From contig NC_016024.1 in NCBI RefSeq assembly GCF_000226295.1, positions 2,153,501 through 2,217,500 on the forward strand: 64,000 nucleotides of DNA, written 5' to 3'. Both the position numbers and the translations under genes were made by a program. The notes under the pieces were generated by a model, which ran no database searches, was not told the origin of the DNA, and saw only the letters and a list, made by a program, of their open reading frames with translations. This stretch comes from Chloracidobacterium thermophilum B (GTDB taxonomy: Bacteria > Acidobacteriota > Blastocatellia > Chloracidobacteriales > Chloracidobacteriaceae). Positions 27,806 through 36,253 of this stretch are shown here, one piece after another; the stretch's first letter is position 1, and every line of letters starts with the position of its first letter.

Positions 27806-27839
27806 CAACGGGCAAGCCCTTGAGTGGACTTGCCCGTTG
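27806..27839 (-). other. Hairpin in the groES-groEL gap
   Basis: CAACGGGCAAG (27806-27816) pairs perfectly with CTTGCCCGTTG (27829-27839) around a 12-base loop, 11 bases downstream of the groES stop. No T-run follows on the minus strand, so it is unlikely to end transcription fully; it could be an mRNA-processing or stability element that sets the groES to groEL ratio. Confidence 0.6.
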
Positions 27840-27849
27840 TGTCGAACCA

Positions 27850-28167
27850 TCACTTGGCAGCAGCTTGGCCTTTCCCTTCGATAATGCCCAGAATTTCGTC
27901 CTCACGCATGATGAGAAACTCTTCGCCATCAATCTTGACTTCCGAGCCGGAATACTTGCCAAACAGCACCCGGTCGCCGACCTTGACATCCAACGGCGTC
28001 CGGCTGCCGTCATCCCGCAGCTTCCCACTGCCTACGGCGATGACTTCCCCTTCCTGGGGCTTTTCCTTGGCCGTGTCGGGGATGATGATGCCTCCACGGA
28101 CCTGCTCCGTCTCGGCGATGCGTTTGACGATCACGCGGTCATACAACGGACGAATCGTCGCAGCCAT
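27850..28167 (-). CDS. groS: Co-chaperonin GroES (10 kDa)
   Basis: 105 residues with the standard layout: [13 protein letters not shown] at the start, the mobile loop with [18 protein letters not shown], and [31 protein letters not shown] at the end. It forms the heptameric lid of the GroEL chamber. AAGGAGT lies 8 bases before the ATG. The sigma-70 promoter and CIRCE element stand about 50-100 bases upstream, so transcription should be repressed by HrcA and rise on heat shock. Confidence 0.98.
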   Translation of the reverse strand: MAATIRPLYDRVIVKRIAETEQVRGGIIIPDTAKEKPQEGEVIAVGSGKLRDDGSRTPLDVKVGDRVLFGKYSGSEVKIDGEEFLIMREDEILGIIEGKGQAAAK

Positions 28168-28218
28168 ATTGCTTACTCCTTGCCTAAATGTTGATTCGAC
28201 GTATGATAGCGACGCGGA

Positions 28219-28245
28219 TTAGCACCCGCGCCTTGCGAGTGCTAA
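28219..28245 (-). promoter_or_regulatory. CIRCE operator (HrcA site)
   Basis: TTAGCACCC (28219-28227), nine bases, GAGTGCTAA (28237-28245). This matches the CIRCE consensus TTAGCACTC-N9-GAGTGCTAA with one change (C for T) in one arm. It overlaps the -10 region of the groES promoter, an arrangement that lets HrcA block RNA polymerase. The hrcA gene is not in the window. Confidence 0.95.
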
Positions 28246-28271
28246 TATAGCGCAGCGTTCGCGGCTGTCAA
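28244..28271 (-). promoter_or_regulatory. Sigma-70 promoter of groESL
   Basis: On the minus strand TTGACA (28271 to 28266) and TATATT (28249 to 28244) are separated by 16 bases: a perfect -35 and a near-perfect -10. Transcription would start inside the CIRCE element, some 70 bases upstream of the groES ATG. Confidence 0.88.
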
Positions 28272-28326
28272 GAGGGAACATATCACCGGCGTTTCCGGTG
28301 GCTGCCCCCGCCAAGGCCGACCGGCC

Positions 28327-29043
28327 CTACTGCGATGGGGGCGCAGAAGGTACCGGCCGCCGTTGCCAGGCACCCTGCGCCCACCAGATGAGATAGGCCA
28401 CCACCAGCAACCCGCCGAAGCCGAACGTCACCGCCCCAATCCGAAGGGCGTCTGCGGGCGTGGACAACTGCGCCACCACATCGGCCAGCAGAGCCACAGG
28501 ACGGTGCAGCACATCCCAACTGTTCCACCGTCCAAACCGCCCCAGATACACTCCAAAGCCGGACAGCGGACAGGCCAGCAGCACCACGCCCCAGCCCGCC
28601 AGCGGTGAAAAGTGCTGCTCAACCCACTCGTGAACGAGATGCAGTGAAACCAGCCCCAACCACAGCGCCGTCAGCGCAAAGGAAGCCAAAAGCAGCACAT
28701 CGAACCACATTGGCGCGCGTCCATAGGGCGACAGATGGATGAAATCCGTGAAGACGTAGGGCGCGTTGGGAAGAAAGAGCAGCCATCCGGTCAGTAGCCC
28801 CACACCGATCAGCCGCTGCCGGACACAGGACAGCCCAAAGGCCAAGCCAAGCGGCACGGCGGCCAAAAAGAGATTCCACATGAGAAAGGTGTAGCGTAGG
28901 TGGTTGGTCAGCCGCCACCGGACGACCAGCAACCCCAGACACCACAGCAGGGCCAGCCCCAGCGCTGCCAGCAGCGGCCACCAGCGCCGCCCGTGCCGGG
29001 CCGCCGGGCCACCCACAGTCCGGTCGGCCGGCATCCGTATCAC
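28327..29043 (-). CDS. DUF1361 membrane protein
   Basis: 238 residues with about six or seven hydrophobic helices and the DUF1361 blocks: MWNLFLAAVPLGLAF, LPNAPYVFTDFIHL, and GFGVYLGRFGRWNSWDVL. The function of DUF1361 is unknown. The GTG start at 29043 overlaps the fabF stop by 4 bases, so it is coupled to fabF; an ATG three codons in is an alternative. A link to lipid or envelope biology is suggested only by the neighbour. Confidence 0.8.
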   Translation of the reverse strand: MIRMPADRTVGGPAARHGRRWWPLLAALGLALLWCLGLLVVRWRLTNHLRYTFLMWNLFLAAVPLGLAFGLSCVRQRLIGVGLLTGWLLFLPNAPYVFTDFIHLSPYGRAPMWFDVLLLASFALTALWLGLVSLHLVHEWVEQHFSPLAGWGVVLLACPLSGFGVYLGRFGRWNSWDVLHRPVALLADVVAQLSTPADALRIGAVTFGFGGLLVVAYLIWWAQGAWQRRPVPSAPPSQ

Positions 29044-30305
29044 ACCCGCTTGAACAGCAGGCCCCCGTTCGTCCCCCCAAAACCGGCCGCATTGGACAGC
29101 ACATAGTTGAGCGCTGCCGGCCGCGGCTCATTGGGCGTGTAGTCGAGGTCGCATTCCGGGTCGGGGGTCTCGTAGTTGATGGTCGGTGGAATCACCTGGC
29201 GCGCCACGGCCAGGGCGCTGTAGCAGGCTTCAATGCCGCCGGCCGCTCCCAGCGTATGACCGGTCATGGATTTCGTCGAGCTGACGGCCAGCCGGTAGGC
29301 ATGCGCACCAAAAGCCCGTTTGATGGCAAGCGTCTCGAATTTGTCGTTGTAGGGTGTCGAAGTCCCGTGGGCGTTGATGTAGTCCACCTGCTCCGGGGCG
29401 ACGCCGGCATCGTGCAGGGTGGCCAGCATCATCCGGTACATGCCTTCGCCTTCCGGGGCCGGAGCCGTGATGTGGTGGGCATCTCCGCTCATGCCGTACC
29501 CTACCAGTTCGGCATACATGGACGCGCCCCGGGCCACCGCATGGTCATAGGCTTCCAGCACAAGGATACCCGCCCCCTCCCCCAGCAGAAACCCATCCCG
29601 CTGGGCATCGAACGGACGCGAGGCGCGCTGGGGATCGTCATTGCGCGTGGACATTGCCTTCGCCGCCGAAAAGCCGCTCACGCCCATGGGCGTGATGGCT
29701 CCTTCCGTGCCGCCGCACACCATCACCTCGGCTTCCCCACGCTGGATCAGGCGGAACGCCTCACCGATGGCGTGCACGCTGGCCGCGCAGGCCGTGGCCG
29801 TGGCCCCCAGCGGCCCCTGCAGACCGTGCCGGATGGAAATGTGTCCGGCGGCCATATTGATGAGAAAGGCAATCATGAAGTACGGCGAAATGTGGCGCGG
29901 CCCCTCGTCGAGCAGGCGGGCATGCTCACGTTCGATGACATTGAAGCCGCCAATCCCGCTGCTGACATAGACGCCACACCGCTGTCGGTCAAGGCGTGTC
30001 AGGTCAAGCCGGCTGTCGGCCAGCGCCTCATCGGCCGCCGCCACAGCATACTGGATGTAAGGCGCAGTGCGCTTGACCTCACGGGCGTCAAAGAACTGTC
30101 GCGGGTCAAAGTTCTTGACCTCCGCGGCAAAGCGAACGTCGTAACCACTGGCATCAAAGCGCGTAATGGGACCGGCGCCGGAGCGCCCGGACAGAAGTGC
30201 CTGCCAGTTTTCCTCGCGCGTGTTGCCGATAGGCGTGACCAGCCCGATGCCAGTCACCACCACACGTCGTTTCTGGGGGGAAGTCGCCATGGTTTCAGAA
30301 GGCAT
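29040..30305 (-). CDS. fabF: 3-oxoacyl-[acyl-carrier-protein] synthase II
   Basis: 421 residues of a KAS II condensing enzyme, which extends fatty acids by Claisen condensation of acyl-enzyme with malonyl-ACP. The triad is in place: Cys173 (TACAASVHAIG), His313 (NAHGTSTPYND) and His350 (STKSMTGHTLGAAGG) with Lys345. It starts RRVVVTGIGLVTPIG and ends NAAGFGGTNGGLLFKRV, normal for the family. Either ATG 30305 or ATG 30290 could be the start; neither has a clear Shine-Dalgarno. The acyl carrier protein gene usually found next to it is not here. Confidence 0.95.
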   Translation of the reverse strand: MPSETMATSPQKRRVVVTGIGLVTPIGNTREENWQALLSGRSGAGPITRFDASGYDVRFAAEVKNFDPRQFFDAREVKRTAPYIQYAVAAADEALADSRLDLTRLDRQRCGVYVSSGIGGFNVIEREHARLLDEGPRHISPYFMIAFLINMAAGHISIRHGLQGPLGATATACAASVHAIGEAFRLIQRGEAEVMVCGGTEGAITPMGVSGFSAAKAMSTRNDDPQRASRPFDAQRDGFLLGEGAGILVLEAYDHAVARGASMYAELVGYGMSGDAHHITAPAPEGEGMYRMMLATLHDAGVAPEQVDYINAHGTSTPYNDKFETLAIKRAFGAHAYRLAVSSTKSMTGHTLGAAGGIEACYSALAVARQVIPPTINYETPDPECDLDYTPNEPRPAALNYVLSNAAGFGGTNGGLLFKRV

Positions 30306-30356
30306 GTGCTATCAGGGAATCTTGCCCCCACAGCCAATGGGGGCAGGTCAAGGGCT

Positions 30357-30872
30357 TCAGACGCCAAGCAGACGCCCCAGCGTCTGTGGCGGGGGATTGA
30401 ACAGCAGCGCCGCCGTCCCCACCTTGACGGTCGGCACCACGCGCCGCCCACCGCTCCACCGGATGATCTGCTCCGGCGCGCCGTCCGTTTGTTCAATGTC
30501 GGTTTTGGTGTAGGGCGTGCCAGCGGCTGTCAGATAGCTCTCCAGGTGGCGGCAGTCGGGACACCACCCGGCGCTGTACACGTTGACCGGCTCGCCGGTC
30601 AACGGCACGCCCACGCCCGGCGCATAGGCCGGTGCCAGCGTGTTGGGGTTGGCGTTGAAAAACAGCGCGCGAATTTTTTCACCAATCCGCACAATCGGAA
30701 AACCGGCTTCAGCCACGTCCTTCCAGGCGGCCACGGTCTGGCGTGCGGCCTCATCCTGTGTGATGTCCAGAACTTTGAAATTCACATCGAGACCCTGAAA
30801 AAAAGCCTGAAGCTGACCCACTTCCGCTGCGTGGGTGCCGTCGTCGTAGATGTAAACCATTTCATCGAGCAT
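30357..30872 (-). CDS. Glutaredoxin-like protein with duplicated fold, one active motif
   Basis: 171 residues. The C-terminal half is a glutaredoxin/NrdH-type domain with redox motif CPDC in YSAGWCPDCRHLESYL and the cis-Pro region RRVVPTVKVG. The N-terminal half (MVYIYDDGTHAAEVGQLQAFFQGLDVNFKVLDI) seems to repeat the beta-alpha-beta start of the fold but lacks a CxxC. It would act as a thiol-disulfide reductant in the cytoplasm. It lies 51 bases upstream of fabF on the same strand and is divergent from the MerR gene. Confidence 0.7.
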   Translation of the reverse strand: MLDEMVYIYDDGTHAAEVGQLQAFFQGLDVNFKVLDITQDEAARQTVAAWKDVAEAGFPIVRIGEKIRALFFNANPNTLAPAYAPGVGVPLTGEPVNVYSAGWCPDCRHLESYLTAAGTPYTKTDIEQTDGAPEQIIRWSGGRRVVPTVKVGTAALLFNPPPQTLGRLLGV

Positions 30873-30933
30873 GGGTTCCTGCCTTTTTGCTTCCGGCGCG
30901 GCCGCCGGCCATCAGGTATGGCAATCGAAATCG

Positions 30934-30962
30934 TTGACGCCCAAGGGGATCGAGCCTAACAT
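30934..30962 (+). promoter_or_regulatory. Sigma-70-like promoter for the MerR gene
   Basis: TTGACG (30934-30939) and TAACAT (30957-30962) with a 17-base spacer stand about 58 bases before the MerR ATG. Both hexamers differ from consensus by one or two bases. Confidence 0.55.
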
Positions 30963-31019
30963 TCAGCTATTACCGGGCGATACTTTCACTTTCTTCGTTC
31001 TCACGTCGAGAGGTCAGGT

Positions 31020-31511
31020 ATGGCGTATTCCTCCGAAGGTCGAAGAACCGTGCATACCATCGAGACGCCGCGCGGGAAAGTTTCCATTCCCGACAAGTTG
31101 TACTTCAAAATCGGCGAAGTGTGCGAGATCGTCGGCGTCGAACCCCATGTCCTGCGCTACTGGGAACAGGAATTTCCCCAACTTGCTCCCCAGAAGAGCG
31201 CCGCCGGACAGCGCCTCTACCGGCGCAAGGATGTCGAAATCGCCCTGCGGATCAAAACCCTCCGTGAAGACGAAGGCTTTACCATTGCCGGAGCCAAAAA
31301 ACGGCTTTCGGCCGAACGGGCCGCAGCCGGTCGGCTCAAAGTCGTTCCCATTGAACGCCCCGCCGAAACGACGGCGGACACCGGCCCGGCTGAAGAGACC
31401 CCGCCCACTCCCAAAGCAACCCTCACGCCCAGTGAGGCGCTGGCCACGCTCCGGCAGATTCGGACGGGACTGGAGGACATCCTCACGCTGCTTCGCAACG
31501 CCCCACGTTAG
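31020..31511 (+). CDS. MerR-family transcriptional regulator
   Basis: 163 residues with a MerR helix-turn-helix at about 28-98: [29 protein letters not shown] is the recognition unit, then [17 protein letters not shown]. The C-terminal part has a Pro/Thr-rich linker and a short helical end ([23 protein letters not shown]) but no metal or drug-binding domain, as in the short MerR proteins widespread in Acidobacteriota and deltaproteobacteria. It has its own promoter candidate and GAGAGG before the ATG. Targets unknown. Confidence 0.85.
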   Translation: MAYSSEGRRTVHTIETPRGKVSIPDKLYFKIGEVCEIVGVEPHVLRYWEQEFPQLAPQKSAAGQRLYRRKDVEIALRIKTLREDEGFTIAGAKKRLSAERAAAGRLKVVPIERPAETTADTGPAEETPPTPKATLTPSEALATLRQIRTGLEDILTLLRNAPR

Positions 31512-31533
31512 TCTGTTCCCGTTCAGGGAAGGT

Positions 31534-33414
31534 TTACCCGCCGGCAGTTGCCGCCGGCCGGAAGGCATAGCTTACCCGTTCCATCCGCACGCGCCCGGCT
31601 GCCGCCGACTCCATCGTGACGACATCAAACGCCTCCACGACGGTCAACAGCGACGGGATGTTCTGCCCCATGAAGGGCACCGACGCATCGTCCGCTTCAC
31701 CTTCCAGCGGCTCCAGCCCCGATGCACCGGGAGCATCAATCAAGCGCAAAGCCCGCTGGTAATCCGGCGCCAGCGCCCGCAGGCGAACCGTCGCCTGCCG
31801 GTACGTTCCGGTCAGGTTACTGGCCGGACGGACGGCCGCTCCGCCCGCCGTACCGTCCAGCCGCGCTTTGAGCCGCCTGGCATAGTCGGCCGAACTGGCC
31901 ATTACCACCAGGTCACCGCTGACGAAATAGGCTCCACAGCGTTCGAGCGGCACGGCCGTACGCGGCACGACGACGCCCGTGGACGTGACCTCCCAAGTCA
32001 CTGGCGGCGTGGTGCCGGCGACGAAGTACCGCCGCGCGATGGCCCGTGCCAGCGCTGCCTCGTACGCCTTTGTATCGAACGGCCGCCGGCAGTGCAGCGC
32101 CAGCGCGCGCTCGAACGTCACAAACGGCGCGCTGCCTTCCGCTGTGGTTTCCCCAAGCCAGGCCAGGCAGGCCGGTTGGGCCGACCGGAACAGGCTGGTG
32201 AGTTCGGACTCCAGCGGATCGGGTGGGCGGGTGCCGGCTGCCTGACGTGCAGGCGGACGTGAAGACAAGGCATCGGGGTCATCCACATCCCGGTCAAAGC
32301 GTTCATCCAGACGCTCGTAACGCCCACGGCGGGCCGTACTGGAAGCGGTGTCCTCAATGACCCGAATCCGTGGCAGGTCAGAAGCCGCCACCGGGCGCGG
32401 CAGCGGAAACAGAATGCCCACAGCAATCTGCGCCGGGACGTTGCCCGCGTCAACCGGCAGGGTTTCAACGACGGCAAAGGGCGAGGCATTCAGCAGACGT
32501 GCCACCACCGGCTGCTGCTGGGGCGTGAACGCGGCCGGAACGGCGCGCCCGGAAGTCAGTGACCAGCGGCGCTCCACAAGCCCCTCGGAAGTCAATTCAA
32601 GGTCAGCCAGCGTGGCTTCAACCTCATCCAGCCCCGGAGCTTTTGCTCCATGCACCCAGTAGTAGCCAAAGTAGGGCTGCTGGCGCAGACGTGGCAGATC
32701 GGTCCACAGCGTTACGTCATGGGGCGTAAACCCCTGCGCCGCCGCCAGTGTCGGGCCCATGGACGCTAACACGTGGTCATCGCCTTTGCCGTCCAGGTTG
32801 TCGAGCGTCCGCTGCATGAGCGCTTCACTGGTGGCCACCACCAGCTTGCCGGGCGGCGTGGCGACGCACAGCCCCTGGCGCAGCCGGCCGCCATCCGTCG
32901 CCAGTTCACGCACAAGGTAGGGCTGTCCGGCCGCCGTCGTACGTGCTTCAAAGGTGGACTTGCGGGCCAGCAGGGGCGTTGCGGCCGCCTGCTGGGCGGA
33001 CAACTCGGTGACAAACACCAGTTCGAGCTTGCCCATGTCATACAGGGCAATCGCCGTGGCTTTGCCGGCCATTTGCATCACGGTGTCTTCTGTGAGGGTG
33101 ACGCCCACGCCCTCTTCAAACTCCCGGATGCGCTCATTGAGTTTGGCCCAGAGCCGTGACCGGCGAAAGGCGCGGAAGCTGTCGCTGGCGTAGTAGCGGT
33201 CGTGTACGGATGACGCACGCCACTGCGCGAGCAGTTTGCCGAGGTCACGCGCCTGAACGTAAGCCAGTGCGCCTTTTGGCAGGAGACGCGCCAGGGCCAG
33301 ACCGTCCTGCCCGGACACCAGATGCCCCGTCACGCCCAGCAGCGTTCCCGTGGCGACCAGCAGGAGAACGATGCCACCCCAAGCCGGGCGGCTCAACCGG
33401 AACACACGACGCAT
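31534..33414 (-). CDS. Large exported hypothetical protein (DUF3352-like)
   Basis: 626 residues with an N-terminal signal anchor (WGGIVLLLVATGTLLGVTGHLV) and a long soluble part starting LLPKGALAYVQARDLGKLLAQW. The LP-x-G-x-x-x-Y/F-V opening and the repeated beta-alpha units with internal similarity resemble DUF3352-type exported proteins; that assignment is loose. A low-complexity Arg/Asp/Pro stretch lies near 365-395. It starts 24 bases after the RsbU-like gene and is likely cotranscribed with the Rsb set. Function unknown. Confidence 0.6.
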   Translation of the reverse strand: MRRVFRLSRPAWGGIVLLLVATGTLLGVTGHLVSGQDGLALARLLPKGALAYVQARDLGKLLAQWRASSVHDRYYASDSFRAFRRSRLWAKLNERIREFEEGVGVTLTEDTVMQMAGKATAIALYDMGKLELVFVTELSAQQAAATPLLARKSTFEARTTAAGQPYLVRELATDGGRLRQGLCVATPPGKLVVATSEALMQRTLDNLDGKGDDHVLASMGPTLAAAQGFTPHDVTLWTDLPRLRQQPYFGYYWVHGAKAPGLDEVEATLADLELTSEGLVERRWSLTSGRAVPAAFTPQQQPVVARLLNASPFAVVETLPVDAGNVPAQIAVGILFPLPRPVAASDLPRIRVIEDTASSTARRGRYERLDERFDRDVDDPDALSSRPPARQAAGTRPPDPLESELTSLFRSAQPACLAWLGETTAEGSAPFVTFERALALHCRRPFDTKAYEAALARAIARRYFVAGTTPPVTWEVTSTGVVVPRTAVPLERCGAYFVSGDLVVMASSADYARRLKARLDGTAGGAAVRPASNLTGTYRQATVRLRALAPDYQRALRLIDAPGASGLEPLEGEADDASVPFMGQNIPSLLTVVEAFDVVTMESAAAGRVRMERVSYAFRPAATAGG

Positions 33415-33438
33415 ATACAGGCTCCCCTCTGGCTGGTC

Positions 33439-35241
33439 TTACTTCACCCGCGCCAGGACGTAGGTCAGGTCATCGTGCTGGGGGGCGGCCCCCACGAAAT
33501 CCCGAATGGCGGCCGACAGCCGGGCCGAAATCTCGGCAAGGGGCAGGTGTGCGGTTTCGGCAAGCAACGCCCGAACCCGCTCCTCGCCAAATTCCTCGCC
33601 CTGCTCATTCGTGGATTCGGTCACACCATCCGTGTAGAGAAACAACAAGTCTCCCGGCTCAAGCTGGGTTTCCTGCACTTCGTAGGTTCCCCAGTCAAAC
33701 ATCCCCAGGCAGAAGCCACCGCTTCCAAACGTCTGCCACTCACCCGTTCGCGGGCGGTACAGGAGCGGATCGTTGTGTCCGGCATTGATCGAGCGGAAAC
33801 GCCGGGTTTCGAGGTCCAAGACACCGTAAAAGAAGGTGATGTAGTTGTACGAGGGCGACGCCTTGTAAATGACCTTGTTCAGGCGCGTCACCGTTTCCGC
33901 CAGGTCGTGGCTTTCCACCAGCGCCCGGAAACTGGCCTGCAACGTGGAGACAAGCAGGGCGGCCGGCGTTCCCTTGCCCGATACGTCAGCAATGACAAGA
34001 CCCAGTTTGGGTTCATCAAAGCAGATGTAGTCGTAGTAGTCCCCGCCGACCTGGCGGCAGGAAATGTTTACGCCGATGGTTTCGACCGTATCGAACACCG
34101 GCGAGGTATCCGGCAGGATACGCTTCTGAATGGCCGCAGCGACTTCCAGTTCCTTCTCGATGCGCTCTTTTTCAATGGCTTCCTGGTGCAGCCGCGCATT
34201 TTCGATGGCAATGGCCGCCTGCGTGGCAAGCGCCAGCAAAAACTGTTCATCTTCCTCGGTAAAGGGGGCATAACCTTCGCGGGTCTGTTTGTCACAGACC
34301 ATGAGCGCCCCCACCACCTGTCCGCTGACGATGAGCGGCAGGATGGCATAGTTTCGCGCGCCGCCCTGTTCCCGCTCGTTGAGTCGGCAGCCGCGCTGTT
34401 CGGCAATGACAATTTCGTGAATGGCCCGCGGCCGCACCTGGTCAAGTGGTAGCAGCGCCTTGGGGGGATATTCGGCGTACATCCCAAACGAGGCGGCCAC
34501 GCGCAACCCTTCCTTCTCCAGGGAAAACAGCACGCCCGCGCTGGCATCGAGCAGCATCACTGCCCGCTGGATGATTTCATTGGCCATCGGGTCCAGCTCA
34601 TGGAGCGCCCCAATGGCCAGCCCCACGTCATAGAGGGACTGCATTTCCAGCACTTTGCGCTTGAGCCGGAAGTTGGCTTCCTGAAGCTCGCCAATGATCT
34701 GGAAGTTATAGAGGGCCAGGGAAGCGTGCTGGGCCATCGTCGCCAGCAACTGCAAGTCATCCGATGTGTAATCGCTTCGGCCAAACTTGTCACTCAGGCT
34801 GAGCACTCCGACGAGCCGGCCGCCAACCGCCAACGGCACCCAGAGCCGCGCCTGCAGGGCCGCAAAGGCGTCCGGTGCTTTCCGCACCAAATCCGTTAGT
34901 ACCTGGTCCTTGGCAAGCAGGTCGAGCGGCTTCATGGACAGGCGCAGCCGTTCCACCACATTTGCCGGAAGGGGGATGGACGGCGGCGACTCAATGCCGC
35001 GCGCCACCAGCGGGCGGAGTTGTTCGGAAGCCGTATCGTAAAGCAGAATCGCCCCTTTTGAGATTGCCAGGGTCCCCAGAATCAGATGGAGCAGTTCCCG
35101 GGCCGTCGTCTCGAAGCTCCCCCCGGCTGTCGTGGCTTCGCCAATATCGGCCAGGGCGGACAGGCTGTAGAGCAGGCGTTCGATGCGGTCTTCACTGATG
35201 GCAACCGACGGGTTGGGCGTGGCCGTGGAGGGTAACGACAT
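33439..35241 (-). CDS. GAF-GAF-SpoIIE serine phosphatase (RsbU-like)
   Basis: 600 residues. Two GAF domains (about 50-190 and 215-365), a coiled-coil linker (IEKERIEKELEVAAAIQKRILP), then a PP2C/SpoIIE phosphatase with metal acids in VGGDYYDY, IADVSGKGTPAALL, and FLYTDGVTES, and APQHDDLTYVLARVK at the end. Such proteins dephosphorylate a STAS antagonist so that it can bind the RsbW kinase and free a sigma factor or other target. The GAF domains should take the input signal. The STAS and RsbW genes are just upstream on the same strand. Confidence 0.92.
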   Translation of the reverse strand: MSLPSTATPNPSVAISEDRIERLLYSLSALADIGEATTAGGSFETTARELLHLILGTLAISKGAILLYDTASEQLRPLVARGIESPPSIPLPANVVERLRLSMKPLDLLAKDQVLTDLVRKAPDAFAALQARLWVPLAVGGRLVGVLSLSDKFGRSDYTSDDLQLLATMAQHASLALYNFQIIGELQEANFRLKRKVLEMQSLYDVGLAIGALHELDPMANEIIQRAVMLLDASAGVLFSLEKEGLRVAASFGMYAEYPPKALLPLDQVRPRAIHEIVIAEQRGCRLNEREQGGARNYAILPLIVSGQVVGALMVCDKQTREGYAPFTEEDEQFLLALATQAAIAIENARLHQEAIEKERIEKELEVAAAIQKRILPDTSPVFDTVETIGVNISCRQVGGDYYDYICFDEPKLGLVIADVSGKGTPAALLVSTLQASFRALVESHDLAETVTRLNKVIYKASPSYNYITFFYGVLDLETRRFRSINAGHNDPLLYRPRTGEWQTFGSGGFCLGMFDWGTYEVQETQLEPGDLLFLYTDGVTESTNEQGEEFGEERVRALLAETAHLPLAEISARLSAAIRDFVGAAPQHDDLTYVLARVK

Positions 35242-35295
35242 CGTGGCGTTCCTGGTGCGTGACAGTTCTGATCAGATGACACCGCCGCCATCCGG

Positions 35296-35637
35296 CTAAC
35301 CGGCCAGGGCTTCGGCTTCGGTTTCATAGACTTGGGCGTACTGGGTCAGGCCCATGATTTTGAATGTCTTGGCAATGATGGGCAACAGGCAGCAAAAGGC
35401 GATGGAACCCTGAAGTTCCTGGGCTTTCTCGATCATTTCAATCAGGATCGAAATCCCGATGCTGTTGACAAGCTGGGTCTTTTCAAGATTGAGCACGAAG
35501 TGGCGGTAGCCTTCGGCCGTCCAGCGGTTGAATTCATCCAGAATGCGCTCACCGGCAAGGTTGTTGATGTAGCCTTCGACGGTAATGACGATGAATTTTC
35601 CAGCCTGGCGACTCGTAACTTTGAAAACTTCGCTCAT
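35296..35637 (-). CDS. STAS-domain anti-sigma factor antagonist
   Basis: 113 residues from MSEVFKVTSRQAG; the longer frame to 35697 adds 20 unrelated residues. The STAS fold carries the phosphorylatable Ser59 in LVNSIGISILIEMIE. It should be the substrate of the RsbW-like kinase gene before it and of the RsbU-like phosphatase gene after it (54 bases downstream). The less usual NSIG for DSSG still keeps the serine. Confidence 0.85.
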   Translation of the reverse strand: MSEVFKVTSRQAGKFIVITVEGYINNLAGERILDEFNRWTAEGYRHFVLNLEKTQLVNSIGISILIEMIEKAQELQGSIAFCCLLPIIAKTFKIMGLTQYAQVYETEAEALAG

Positions 35638-35716
35638 AAGGTTTGTATCGAATATCAGGAGGGTGATGGGCAAGGCGTACTGCGCCAAGGCTGGCAAACC
35701 GCAGGGAAGCTGCGGG

Positions 35717-36130
35717 TCAGGCGCACTTTGGCAGGCGTTTTTTCATCACCAGCCGTGTTCCCTGGGGACTCGTGAAATACTTCACGTCATCCATCAGACT
35801 TTCCATCAGCATGCGTCCGTAGCCACGCCGTTGTAGTGGGCGCAGGCTGGGCCGCTCCGAAGGGTCAAAGCCCTGTCCGAAATCCTGCACCACCACTTCA
35901 AGTTCTTCGTCATGGACGGCAAACTCGACCCGCACTTTGGGGATGGTGCTGCCACTGTGCTCGAACGCATTGAGAATGCCCTCGACCAGCGCCATCTTGA
36001 TTTCAGCCAGACAGTCGGGCCCAAGGTGTATCTCTGTTGCCAACTGCTCTGCCACCCGGGCGGCCTCCAGTTCATTGTCGTGAGCAATAGGAATTTCAAG
36101 CTCAATGCGCTTTGGGACGTTGGCACTCAT
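35717..36130 (-). CDS. RsbW-like serine kinase / anti-sigma factor
   Basis: 137 residues from MSANVPKRIELEIP; a longer frame to 36169 adds a hydrophobic head that does not fit. It is a GHKL ATPase with N box EGILNAFEHSG, G1 box DFGQGFDP and G2 RGYGRMLMESLMDDV. RsbW-type proteins phosphorylate the STAS antagonist and in many systems hold a sigma factor. No sigma factor gene lies in the window, so the downstream target is open. Gene order kinase-STAS-phosphatase makes a complete partner-switching module. Confidence 0.87.
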   Translation of the reverse strand: MSANVPKRIELEIPIAHDNELEAARVAEQLATEIHLGPDCLAEIKMALVEGILNAFEHSGSTIPKVRVEFAVHDEELEVVVQDFGQGFDPSERPSLRPLQRRGYGRMLMESLMDDVKYFTSPQGTRLVMKKRLPKCA

Positions 36131-36253
36131 CGGAAGCCTCACCGGGGCAGCAAAGTGAAGGGGAAACAACAGGGCGCATCACCTGACAATGTCATCATGC
36201 ACCATGCTCCTGCGGATGCGCAAAGCCATGCCAGGGTGTGACCAACTGGCAGG

